NCBI GenBank assembly: GCA_009908535.1
Contig: JAAAOD010000155.1
Span: 1 to 41,482, forward strand
Length of the DNA: 41,482 nucleotides
Direction: 5' to 3'
DNA from: Verrucomicrobiota bacterium
GTDB lineage: Bacteria > Verrucomicrobiota > Verrucomicrobiia > Opitutales > Oceanipulchritudinaceae
Part shown: one piece after another, positions 33,924-41,482 of the stretch
How the letters are laid out: each line of letters begins with the position of its first letter
How positions within the stretch are numbered: position 1 is the first letter of the stretch
The notes under the pieces: generated by a model
The model's database searches: none
Told to the model about the DNA's origin: nothing
The model's input: the letters and a program-made list of their open reading frames with translations, nothing else
Position numbers and translations under genes: made by a program

Positions 33924-36900
33924 TCAAGGTCCGCTTTCGCCGACAAACAAGCCAAATTCACCGGTCCGGCGCAAGGGAGCTTTCCAGCCCGCGTAGGCAA
34001 AAGCCGCGAGCCGCTGTCCGTGACCCTCCAGCCAGCCCGCACGGGGCAGAAGGCGGAACCGGCGGCTGCTTCCCCAGCCCTCGGCATGGCTCGCTGCCCC
34101 GAGTTCCCGGACTTCTTCGGCCGAAGGATGAAAGAGGAGCCTGCTGAGCTCTCCGCGCAGAAACGCCTTGCCATGCCCGCCGGCAAAGGGCCCGCCCGCT
34201 GCGTGGAATCTATCGAGGAAGCGCAGGAATCCCCGCTCCATGCCGGCGTAAGCCGCCCTTTCCCTGCTCCCGAGGATATCCGGCTCCTGGTAGACAGGCT
34301 CCCAGCCCGTCTCCGTTTTCCGGAGGTCGACCACGCTGCCGCAGGGAGAGCCCAGGAAGAGCTCCAGGAGGGCGACGCCCCCGCGCAGGAGATGCTCTTC
34401 CCCCTCCGCCTGCGGTCCATCGACAAAGAAAGAAAAGGCGCCGTGCGGTTGCCCGGCGGCTTGCCAAAGAGCAAAAAAGAGGCCCGCAAAGGGATTCGTC
34501 GCCTCGCAAAGGCGCCGGAGGTCGCGCAGGGAGCTGCCGTTCCAGCCGACATCCACCACCGCGCCCCGCCTTTCCGCCGGATGGAGCCCCTCGTCGGCAA
34601 GGTAAGCGAGGACCCGCTCCCGGAGGCCGTCGCGGTAGTCGTAAAACAGCGGTATCACCGCCGTGAAGGCATGGTACAGAAGATCGCGGGAGCGCGGATC
34701 ATAAAAGCCGCGGTGGTGACAAAGGGGGGCTTCCGGATCGAGGCCGACACGCCCACAGGCCTCGAGGGCGGCCTCGCGGGGAATGCCGGCACGGGTCAGG
34801 AATTCACACCCCGTCATGCGGGGAGCCGGTTTCAGAAGAAAATCCCAGTCTTCGGCCCCGATGGATTCCATGGCCGCCAGCCGGTACAGTTTGCGCGATC
34901 CGAAAAGGGTGCGGCCGGCAATCCCGGTCCGCCGGGCAAGCCCGAGCCGCTCCCAGGCGATGCGGGGAAAGTAGCCGTCCCGGGTAAGGAAAAAGAGCTC
35001 GTCCAGCCGCTCTTCGCGCACGCGACGCTCCAGCCAGAGGGTCCATGCGGCCACGAGGGGGCCGAGGACAGAGGCACCGCAGCGTTCCCAGAAGTCCCCC
35101 TCGCCCTTTTCTTCTTCGGCGAGGCGGTGAAGCAGTCCCGAAAGTTCCTCCTTGTAGACGACGGTCGGCGGTTTCACGAGGCGCGAGGGAATCCCCGCGG
35201 ACGCCGCAGCCGTGCCGTCGCTGGCCCGGTTGTCCCCGATATGGAGCAGGCGCTTCCCGGGAAATTTCCCGCGGACAAGCTCGTAGAGCCGGCCGCTGCC
35301 CTTGCTCCGGCCGCGGGTCCCGGAGGCGAAAACGCTGTCCTCGTCGACGGGGAGTCCAGCCCCTTCGAGCATTGTCCGGAGAACCGTCTCGGGCAGATAC
35401 ATTTCGCTCACGTAGACGATCCGGCATCCGCGCTCCCGCGCCGCGTTAACGAGGCGGAGGGCCTCGGGTCGCGCCCGCACGAGGGCGAGCTCAAGCTCGA
35501 CTTCGCAGGCCCGCCGCCGCGCAAGCTCTTCCCCGCTCCATCCCAGCTTCCCTGCGAGCGCGGTATAGATTTCGGCAAGTCCGATATCCTCCGCCCGCCC
35601 GTCCGCCTGCGCGGCGTGCCGCACTTCCTCCTCGGTAGCGCGGCGGAGTTCGGCAAAGCCCTCCGCCCGCGCCGCGTCGGCGCCCTCCCGTTTCGCCGCC
35701 ATCCTGAAGACCGACGAAGGCATGGGCACAATTCTGCGCAGACAGGTATCGAAGATATCCATACTAAGGACGTCGACCTGCGAAAGATCGACTTCGGGAA
35801 ATGTCCCCTCCTCCAGCGCATCCGTGCGCTCCGGCACCGCGAAGGGCGATGGGGGGTCGGGGATGGCCGCGTCCTCCGCGAAGCGGGCATAGGCCGCGTG
35901 GATGGAATCCAGCCGTTCCCGGAGCTCGCCGATTTCGCGTCGGAGAAGTCTCCGGAATGCCTTTTCGTCGTGAAAATCGGCTACACCCCCCTGTTTGGAC
36001 GAAAGGGCGCCCTTCCGGCGGACGGGCAGATCGCCTGTCCATTCCTTCAGGTCATCGGCGTACTCGCTCCAGCTGCGGAAGCGGCGGGCACGGGCTTCCC
36101 CGCGGAGCCGCGCCCGTAAATCCGCCTCCATGAGCAGGCGTCGCCATGCCCGGGCAAGGTCCCCGGGATCCTCCGGGTCGGCAATAAGGCAGCCGCCTCC
36201 CGCCGCCCGCTCAACAAGGCCTCCGCGTTCACTGCAAAGGCAGGGTTTGCCGTGCTGTAAACTCTCCATGACGGGAAGCCCATAGCCCTCCCAGAAGGAC
36301 GGGTAGACCGTGAAGAGGCAATCCCGGTAGAGCTGCTCCAGTTCCGCGCGGGGAACGCGTCCCCGGTACTCGCAGCAGCCCTCGGGCGCCCCTGCGGCAG
36401 CAAGGGCTTCTTCCCATTCAGCCCGCATTTCCGGGACACAGCCGCCCACAAAAACAAGCCGGAAGCGGTGGCCCGCCTCCCAGAGTTCCCCGGCAGCGGC
36501 GAGGACCCCGAGGTGGTTTTTCCGCGCCTCGACCGTCGATACCATGAGGATAAGGGGTGGATCGCTTCCCTCCCCCGTCGACGCCTTCTCCGCTGGGAGG
36601 GCGTCACTGCCGGGTGTGATGACCGCCACCGGCGGGGGATTCCTCCATCCCCGTGCCGCCCAGAACTCCCTCAGTTCGCGGGCGGAGGAAGCGGAGACGG
36701 CGGCCACGCCGTCGAAATGGAGCAGATCCTCGGCATAGGCGGGAAAATTCCGCGCAATCTCCGTGCTGCTCCATTGCGGATAACGCAGGGCGATGGCGTC
36801 ATGAAAAATCGCGACAAGCGGTCCCCCGCATCGGCTCCGCAGGGCGGCGAAGTTCCGGCCTTCGGAAGGGAAATACAGTTCCGGAACAACGAGGGCCGTC

Positions 36901-37190
36901 CTTCCGGTAAACGGACTTGCCCACAAAGGAAGACGCCTCCCGAGGCGTCCGCGGGCCTTTTGCCAGGCAGTCCACCCCCTGACCTTGTCCGCCTCCCCGG
37001 CCACGTGGTGGGAAGGATCAGCCCAGCGGCGCTCCCGCTCATCGGCGCGGCGCCAACGGCGCCAGTACCGATCGTAGAGGACGATTTCCTTGTCCCCCTT
37101 GAAAGCCGCCTGCAGGTTCCGGGCAAGACGCGGAATTCCGCTCTGCTGACGGGAATGGCAACTGTCGGAGAGATCGAATAGAAACTTCAT
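33924..37190 (-). CDS. GT4 glycosyltransferase fused to a HAD-like (COG5610-type) region
   Basis: This is a 1088-residue two-part protein. Residues 1 to about 400 form a GT4 enzyme: FDLSDSCHSRQQSGIPRLARN at the start, VSTVEARKNHLGVL, and FWEGYGLPVMESLQHGKPCLC. A short helical linker follows. From about 475 a HAD-like hydrolase region begins: motif I DIFDTCLRR (DxD type), VSEMYLP near 592 and LHIGDNRASDGTAA near 650. A large C-terminal region (about 700-1088) of unknown fold contains FFLTRDGYFPRIAWERLG and VVDVGWNGSSLRDL. It overlaps genes on both sides by about four bases. Whether the HAD part is a phosphatase is untested. Confidence 0.85.
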   Translation of the reverse strand: MKFLFDLSDSCHSRQQSGIPRLARNLQAAFKGDKEIVLYDRYWRRWRRADERERRWADPSHHVAGEADKVRGWTAWQKARGRLGRRLPLWASPFTGRTALVVPELYFPSEGRNFAALRSRCGGPLVAIFHDAIALRYPQWSSTEIARNFPAYAEDLLHFDGVAAVSASSARELREFWAARGWRNPPPVAVITPGSDALPAEKASTGEGSDPPLILMVSTVEARKNHLGVLAAAGELWEAGHRFRLVFVGGCVPEMRAEWEEALAAAGAPEGCCEYRGRVPRAELEQLYRDCLFTVYPSFWEGYGLPVMESLQHGKPCLCSERGGLVERAAGGGCLIADPEDPGDLARAWRRLLMEADLRARLRGEARARRFRSWSEYADDLKEWTGDLPVRRKGALSSKQGGVADFHDEKAFRRLLRREIGELRERLDSIHAAYARFAEDAAIPDPPSPFAVPERTDALEEGTFPEVDLSQVDVLSMDIFDTCLRRIVPMPSSVFRMAAKREGADAARAEGFAELRRATEEEVRHAAQADGRAEDIGLAEIYTALAGKLGWSGEELARRRACEVELELALVRARPEALRLVNAARERGCRIVYVSEMYLPETVLRTMLEGAGLPVDEDSVFASGTRGRSKGSGRLYELVRGKFPGKRLLHIGDNRASDGTAAASAGIPSRLVKPPTVVYKEELSGLLHRLAEEEKGEGDFWERCGASVLGPLVAAWTLWLERRVREERLDELFFLTRDGYFPRIAWERLGLARRTGIAGRTLFGSRKLYRLAAMESIGAEDWDFLLKPAPRMTGCEFLTRAGIPREAALEACGRVGLDPEAPLCHHRGFYDPRSRDLLYHAFTAVIPLFYDYRDGLRERVLAYLADEGLHPAERRGAVVDVGWNGSSLRDLRRLCEATNPFAGLFFALWQAAGQPHGAFSFFVDGPQAEGEEHLLRGGVALLELFLGSPCGSVVDLRKTETGWEPVYQEPDILGSRERAAYAGMERGFLRFLDRFHAAGGPFAGGHGKAFLRGELSRLLFHPSAEEVRELGAASHAEGWGSSRRFRLLPRAGWLEGHGQRLAAFAYAGWKAPLRRTGEFGLFVGESGP

Positions 37191-38374
37191 GCAAGCGCTT
37201 TCCGTACGCCTTCACGGACGGCCTCCTTGAAGATCCTGGTTGTATAACATCGGCGCACGGCCTTCCGGGCCTTTTCCCCGGCTTCTCTGGCGGCCACTGG
37301 ATCCTCCGCCCAGGCGAGCATGGCCCCGGCAAAGGAACGGGGATCTGCGGCCTCACGCAGGCCGCCGCCCCTGCCGAGGGTATCGCGAAAGCCCCGCAGG
37401 GCCACTGGTGTAACCACGCCGGGCCGTCCGAAAGCGGCCCCCTCGAGGACTTTGATATTCGTCCCCGCCCCGAAGAGGACCGGGGCGAGGAAGACGGCCG
37501 CCCGCGTGTACAATTCCGCCGGGTCGTCCACCCGCCCCAGCCAGTCGATTCCCGATTGCGCGGACGCAAACCGGCGCAGGCGTCCGTGGGCGGAACCAGC
37601 GAGGACAAGGCGGGCTTGCGGTCGGCGGCGGCGGACCTGAGGCCAGACCTTGCGAAGGAACCAGCGTAGTCCGTGCGCGTTCGCGGAATACGTCCATGTC
37701 CCGATCATCCCAAAGTGGTCCGGAGCGGGAGGGGCGGGAAGGTCCCCGTGCTCAGTTTCCCGATACGCGAAGGGGAGATTCGGAAGGACGGTCGCCCTTT
37801 GCAGCGGAGAATAGCTGCGGTCCTCGGGAAGCGAGACCCAGAGATGGGCCGCCCTGGAAAGGGCTTCGGCCAGGCGGGCCTCCGAAAAGGCAAGCTGGCG
37901 CCGGAGGGTGAGCCGGGTCAGGGGGTCGGCCTGTGGTATCCGGGCCCTGAGGAGCCCGGGCTGGTAATCGTCCACATCCACCGCGACCGGGACCGGCCCC
38001 GGGAGAAGCCCGCAACAGAGCACCGTTCGCAGGTAGCGGGCGACAATCAGATCGTAATTGCCGGGATCCACTTGCCGCCGCATCTCGGCGACTACCTTCC
38101 CGGAGGCCTCGAGGAGGCGGCGTCCGGCGTCCCGGTGGTAGGCGACGCGACGGGCCAGCTCGCCCCCGGCGCAAGGTTGCAGCCCCGGTTCCTCCACCAC
38201 CGCGCGCACCTCGGGGTTGCCAGAGGCAAGAGCATCCCGGTTGTAGTCATTTCTCATGACAAGAAGATCGACTTCTCCTTCCCCCTGCAAGGCCTCCAGG
38301 AGCTGGCGAGTCCGCAGTTGCCCTCCACTCCGGGCCGGGAAGGGGCAAACGTGCGTGGCCAGGAGGATCCGCAT
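37187..38374 (-). CDS. Glycosyltransferase (GT4-like)
   Basis: The 395-residue product begins MRILLATHVCPFPARSGGQLR with the Gly-Gly loop. It has VDVDDYQPGLLRARIP and SLPEDRSY at the domain junction. The donor domain carries GMIGTWTYSANAHGLRWFLRKVWPQV, then LAPVLFGAGTNIKVLEGAAFGRPGVVT with the conserved glutamate. This pattern is typical of enzymes in the GT4/WcaK-like surface polysaccharide group. It overlaps the fusion gene by ATGA (37187-37190) and starts 26 bases after the oxoamine synthase gene ends. Specificity unknown. Confidence 0.87.
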   Translation of the reverse strand: MRILLATHVCPFPARSGGQLRTRQLLEALQGEGEVDLLVMRNDYNRDALASGNPEVRAVVEEPGLQPCAGGELARRVAYHRDAGRRLLEASGKVVAEMRRQVDPGNYDLIVARYLRTVLCCGLLPGPVPVAVDVDDYQPGLLRARIPQADPLTRLTLRRQLAFSEARLAEALSRAAHLWVSLPEDRSYSPLQRATVLPNLPFAYRETEHGDLPAPPAPDHFGMIGTWTYSANAHGLRWFLRKVWPQVRRRRPQARLVLAGSAHGRLRRFASAQSGIDWLGRVDDPAELYTRAAVFLAPVLFGAGTNIKVLEGAAFGRPGVVTPVALRGFRDTLGRGGGLREAADPRSFAGAMLAWAEDPVAAREAGEKARKAVRRCYTTRIFKEAVREGVRKALA

Positions 38375-38400
38375 TCCGTTGTCGCCGCGAGGGCCGGCTG

Positions 38401-39630
38401 TCAGGATCGTTTGAAGGCGCGGGAAAGGGCCTCGGCCACCCGCTCGAGATCTTCGCGGCTGTGCCGCGCGGAAACCGCCGTCCGCAGCAGGTCCCGGCCT
38501 GGAGGAACCGCCGGCGCGATGGCGATAACGGTGAAGATGCCCCGGTCCATGAGGTTTTTCCAGATTCGGTAGGCCCGTTCCTTGCCGCCAACGATGATGG
38601 GAACCGCCGGGGTTTGGCTTTCCCAGATGTCGAGGTCAAGCTGGTTGAGGAGCCGCTTGTAATAGCGGGTATTGTCCCAGAGGCGTTCGCGGTGTTCCGG
38701 CTCCTCCTGCAACAGCCGCAGGGCGGTACGGGCGCAGGCGGCCTGCGCCGGGCTGATGGCGGCACTGAAAATGGTCTGTTTGCTGTGTGTGCGCAGGTAC
38801 TCCACCAGCGCTTTTGATCCGGCGATAAAGCCGCCTGTGCTGGCCATGGACTTGGAAAGGCTGCCGCAGATGATGTCGATTTCATTGTTCCGGTCGAGGT
38901 AACCGGTGGTTCCCTGCCCCCGATCCCCGAGGACTCCGAAGCCGTGGGCATCATCAAGGACAAAGAAGCAGTTGTGGTCGCGGCTTACTTCAAGGAGTTC
39001 CTGCAGCGGGGCGATGTGCCCCTCCATGGAGTAGACCCCTTCGATGACAACCAGCTTGGGAATGGAGCGGTCCTCGGTGAGAAGGATGTCCTGCAGGTCG
39101 GAGGGCTTGTTGTGGGCGAAGCGCTCGACGCGGGCGGAGCTGAGGCTGATCCCGGACCAGAGGGAGCTGTGCACATTGCGGTCGACGAGAACGAGGTCCC
39201 CCTTCTGGGCAAAGGTGGAAACGGCCGTCATGCAGGCGAGGTAGCCCGCATTCAGGACCTGGCAATCCTCCTTGCCGAGAAAGAGGGCGAGGTCCTCCTC
39301 AAGCTCCCGATGGTAGGCGCGCGACCCATTTGCCAGCCGTGCCCCGGTGGTACTGCTCCCCCACGTGCGCAAGGCCGTCTCCCCGGCCTCCACGACACGC
39401 GGATGGTTGCTGAGACCGAGGTAGTCGTTGCTGCTCATCATGAGCATACGCTTCCCGCCGATCCAGACGTGCGCCCCCTCCTGCTTTTCGGGATGGTGAT
39501 ACCAGGGTTGGTAACGCAGGCGGGCCCGCGTCGCTTCATCTTCGCGACAGCGCTGCTCGATGCTGCTGCGCCGGCGAAGGACGGATTTTAGTTTGCTGGG
39601 TGAAGCCACGGTACTTGGATAAGCAGGCAA
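38401..39630 (-). CDS. Alpha-oxoamine synthase family PLP enzyme (BioF/Kbl/serine palmitoyltransferase-like)
   Basis: These enzymes condense an amino acid with an acyl-CoA. The product (up to 409 residues) has SSNDYLGLSNHP, a DDAHGFGVLGDRGQG cofactor motif (D226/H229 region) and the PLP lysine K260 in GSLSKSMASTGGF. BioF, Kbl and serine palmitoyltransferase share these motifs, so the substrate is not settled. No other biotin genes lie nearby. Position at the head of a glycan operon favours a lipid- or surface-related role, which is inference. The start is TTG at 39630 or GTG at 39609; neither has a Shine-Dalgarno. Confidence 0.83.
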   Translation of the reverse strand: MPAYPSTVASPSKLKSVLRRRSSIEQRCREDEATRARLRYQPWYHHPEKQEGAHVWIGGKRMLMMSSNDYLGLSNHPRVVEAGETALRTWGSSTTGARLANGSRAYHRELEEDLALFLGKEDCQVLNAGYLACMTAVSTFAQKGDLVLVDRNVHSSLWSGISLSSARVERFAHNKPSDLQDILLTEDRSIPKLVVIEGVYSMEGHIAPLQELLEVSRDHNCFFVLDDAHGFGVLGDRGQGTTGYLDRNNEIDIICGSLSKSMASTGGFIAGSKALVEYLRTHSKQTIFSAAISPAQAACARTALRLLQEEPEHRERLWDNTRYYKRLLNQLDLDIWESQTPAVPIIVGGKERAYRIWKNLMDRGIFTVIAIAPAVPPGRDLLRTAVSARHSREDLERVAEALSRAFKRS

Positions 39631-39707
39631 AAGAGGAACCTGCTTACGCTACGGTCGATTGTCGGTCAGGCAAGCACGGATCCGCCTTTGCGCAGGGGGA
39701 ACCTGCG
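39621..39707. promoter_or_regulatory. Two GCAGG/CCTGC inverted repeats between divergent genes
   Basis: AAGCAGG (39621-39627) pairs with CCTGCTT (39639-39645) across 11 bases. CGCAGG (39691-39696) pairs with CCTGCG (39702-39707) across five. Both contain the shared GGAACCTGC, starting at 39635 and 39698, exactly 63 bases apart, close to six helical turns. They lie in the region shared by the oxoamine-synthase operon and the permease gene. This is the pattern expected of a dimeric repressor's paired operators, but no binding protein is known. Confidence 0.45.
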
Positions 39708-39756
39708 ACAAAACGACCTTTACTGGGTTGGGAACGGAAATTCACAGGAAGGAAAA

Positions 39757-40572
39757 ATGCAAAAGAAGGAAAAGAATAAAAGCTGGAGGCGCTTTTTCGA
39801 ACACCGTCAGCTGCTGGTTCGTTTCACGCGGCGTTACATTGAACGGCAGACGAAGGGAAGCTGGCTCGGTTTGTTCTGGTTACTGTTGAATCCGTTGCTG
39901 ATGCTTGGTCTCTATTCGGTTGTTTTCGGGGTCATCATGGGATCCAGCTTCGGGGTGGCGGACGACCCCGGTCCTTACGACTTTCCGCTGGGGATTTTCA
40001 TTGGACTCACCGTGCTGGGCCTTGTCACCGAAACGATGGGCCAGTCCAGCAATCTCATCCTCGCCTCGGAAAACCTTGTCAAGAAAGTGGTCTTCCCGAT
40101 CCATCTTCTCCCCGTCGCCCTCGTGGGCTCGATCTTTTTCAAGACCTTGATGAGCGGGCTGCTGGCGCTCCTGTTCCTCTCTTTCCTGACGGACGGGCTT
40201 GGTCCGCAGGCACTGTATTTCCCTCTCATCCTGTTTCCGATGGTACTGTTTGCCCTCGGCTTGTCGTGGCTGTTGTCGGCGCTTGGGGTGTATTTCCGTG
40301 ATTCCCAGCAACTGATGGGCTTTCTCAGCACCGCCCTCTTCTATTCCAGCGCGGTCTTTTATCCGGCCCGCGGCATTCCGGAACCGATCTACGCGTGGCT
40401 GAAATACAATCCCGTCCTGCAGGCGGTGGAGCTTTCCCGGGACGTCCTCCTCTGGGACATTTCTCTTGCGCCGGACAAGCTGCTTTACCTTTACCTTGCC
40501 GGGATCGGAATGAGCCTCCTCGGCTTCTTCAGTTTTCAGGGACTCCGCAACGGCTTTGCGGACGTTCTGTAA
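39757..40572 (+). CDS. ABC-2 type polysaccharide/polyol export permease
   Basis: This 271-residue integral membrane protein is the permease half of a polysaccharide exporter (Wzm/KpsM/TagG group). It has an amphipathic N-terminus (RQLLVRFTRRYIERQTKGSWLG) and about six hydrophobic segments. The start at ATG 39757 is supported by a strong Shine-Dalgarno GGAAGGA (about 39746-39752); the frame is open upstream to 39688. Such permeases need a separate ATPase (Wzt/KpsT); none is encoded in the window, as the next gene is a convergent glycosyltransferase with a 37-base overlap. Confidence 0.9.
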   Translation: MQKKEKNKSWRRFFEHRQLLVRFTRRYIERQTKGSWLGLFWLLLNPLLMLGLYSVVFGVIMGSSFGVADDPGPYDFPLGIFIGLTVLGLVTETMGQSSNLILASENLVKKVVFPIHLLPVALVGSIFFKTLMSGLLALLFLSFLTDGLGPQALYFPLILFPMVLFALGLSWLLSALGVYFRDSQQLMGFLSTALFYSSAVFYPARGIPEPIYAWLKYNPVLQAVELSRDVLLWDISLAPDKLLYLYLAGIGMSLLGFFSFQGLRNGFADVL

Positions 40573-41482
40573 AAGGCCTTCTGCAGAGAAAGGAGATTGC
40601 GGCGCGCATCAAAATTCTCCTCCACCCATTGACGTGCGGCCTGCCGGCAGGTCCCCCGCAGGGCCGGATCGAGGAGAAAGTCCCGCACCCGGACGGCTGC
40701 CGCGGGGGCATTTCCCGGCGGCAGCAGGATGCCGGTTTCCCGGTCCCGGATACCCTCGCGAACCGCGCCTGCCGCGGTGGCCGCCACGGGCACTCCCCAG
40801 GCCATGGCTTCGCCGACGGCGTTTGGAAAACCGGCCCGGTCGCCTTTTCGGTCGACGCACCCAGTGAAAAGGAAGAGGTCGGCCGCCGCCAGGGCCTTTT
40901 CCACTTCCGCAAAGGGTAGCGCCCCGGGAAAAGCCACCTTGCCGGTAAGGCCGAGGCGGCGCGCTTCGGCCTGCAGCTTTTCCCGCAGCGGGCCTTCTCC
41001 GATCAGGCGGGCGCGAAAGGAAACCCCTTCCATCTTCAGGGCGGCGAGGATCCGCAAGAGGTACGCGAACCCCATCTTCTCCACCATGCGCCCCACGGCG
41101 AGCAGGCGGGGAACCTCCGACGGGACCCTGTCCTCCGCAAAGGGAGGCAGTTCCGGCAATCCCCGGCGGATGAGCAGGACGTCGCGCGGATCCGCGCCGA
41201 GGGCTTCCCAGCGGCGGCAGCCCCGGCGCGTGGAGCTGCGCAGAAAGGAGGCCCGGGCCATTTTTGTGGAAAGCAGGGCATCCCCGCCATTCTCAAAGAG
41301 GTCGTAGGCGTGGCCAGAGAGACTGTAGGGAAGATCGGTCAACTCGTGCAGGGCCCAGGCCGCTGCCCCGGGGGCGGAGGCCCATACGGCATGAAAATGG
41401 CCGACACGGCGCGCCAGCCGCCGCGCCCGGACAATAGCGAACCCGATGCCAAGGAGGTTCTCGGCAAGATTCTCCGCACTTT
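40536..41482 (-). CDS. Glycosyltransferase family 4 protein, C-terminal part (cut by window edge)
   Basis: About 315 residues are visible and the frame stays open to the right edge, so the N-terminus is missing. The first visible residues include HFHAVWASAPGAAAWALHE, then PYSLSGHAYDLFENG, characteristic of GT4 enzymes. The donor domain shows VGRMVEKMGFAYLLRI, FPGALPFAEVEKAL, and FPNAVGEAMAWGVPVAATAAG with the conserved glutamate. The end overlaps the convergent permease gene by 37 bases. It is probably part of the same glycan locus. Confidence 0.87.
   Translation of the reverse strand, partial: SAENLAENLLGIGFAIVRARRLARRVGHFHAVWASAPGAAAWALHELTDLPYSLSGHAYDLFENGGDALLSTKMARASFLRSSTRRGCRRWEALGADPRDVLLIRRGLPELPPFAEDRVPSEVPRLLAVGRMVEKMGFAYLLRILAALKMEGVSFRARLIGEGPLREKLQAEARRLGLTGKVAFPGALPFAEVEKALAAADLFLFTGCVDRKGDRAGFPNAVGEAMAWGVPVAATAAGAVREGIRDRETGILLPPGNAPAAAVRVRDFLLDPALRGTCRQAARQWVEENFDARRNLLSLQKAFYRTSAKPLRSP

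Noticed and set aside
32128..33996. A 622-codon open frame on the plus strand opposite the repeat-tailed GT2 gene
   Set aside because: Its apparent repeats only mirror the tandem repeats of the real gene on the minus strand.
34020..36119. A 699-codon open frame on the plus strand inside the GT/HAD fusion gene
   Set aside because: It is a shadow of the fusion gene, low in hydrophobic structure and rich in Pro/Arg/Gly.

Overview
The window is a high-GC bacterial chromosome segment of about 41.5 kb, almost wholly coding. The longest gap between genes is about 175 bases. Gene content (flotillin-like FloA with two NfeD proteins, a type-B sdhCAB operon, FtsK, RNase Y, gatCAB) suits a Gram-negative bacterium. 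The combination, with many starts lacking a clear Shine-Dalgarno and a fungal-like cystathionine gamma-synthase, makes me favour Verrucomicrobiota (Opitutae-like). That is inference only: no rRNA or tRNA is present to settle it.

Left part (1-16.8 kb) is housekeeping. On the minus strand a membrane-quality operon (long NfeD protease, short NfeD, FloA cut by the window edge) is joined by ATGA overlaps. Then come queG, a small Smr protein, frr, proB, manA, ftsK, gmk and a NarL-type response regulator. On the minus strand follow two ExbD-like genes behind RNase Y, and the sdhCAB operon.

Middle part (16.9-28.2 kb) mixes transport, glycosyl transfer and amino acid metabolism. It has a CDF metal transporter coupled to a glycosyltransferase, an SDR coupled to another glycosyltransferase, a diaminopimelate decarboxylase-like gene overlapping an unusual cystathionine gamma-synthase, and gatC-gatA-gatB. 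Two copies of a palindromic repeat (REP/BIME-like) lie here: a near-perfect one right after gatB, and a decayed one between divergent genes at about 19.0 kb.

Right part (27.1-41.5 kb) is a cell-surface glycan locus. A probable seven-gene minus-strand operon runs from 39.6 to 29.2 kb: an alpha-oxoamine synthase, a GT4 enzyme, a 1088-residue glycosyltransferase/HAD-like fusion, a GT2 enzyme whose C-terminus carries 61-residue tandem repeats, an unrecognised helical protein, and two more GT4-like enzymes. Divergent from it is a polysaccharide-export ABC permease with no ATPase partner in view. The shared upstream region carries two GCAGG/CCTGC inverted repeats 63 bases apart. A GT2 paralogue and an unrecognised GT-B-like gene flank the operon, and another GT4 gene runs off the right edge.

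The best candidates for something undescribed are the glycan operon (fusion enzyme, repeat-tailed GT2, unrecognised 290-residue protein), the REP-like element that supplies a stop codon, and the exbD-like gene with no stop before it runs fully antisense through the response regulator. No CRISPR array, insertion sequence, prophage, tRNA or rRNA was seen.
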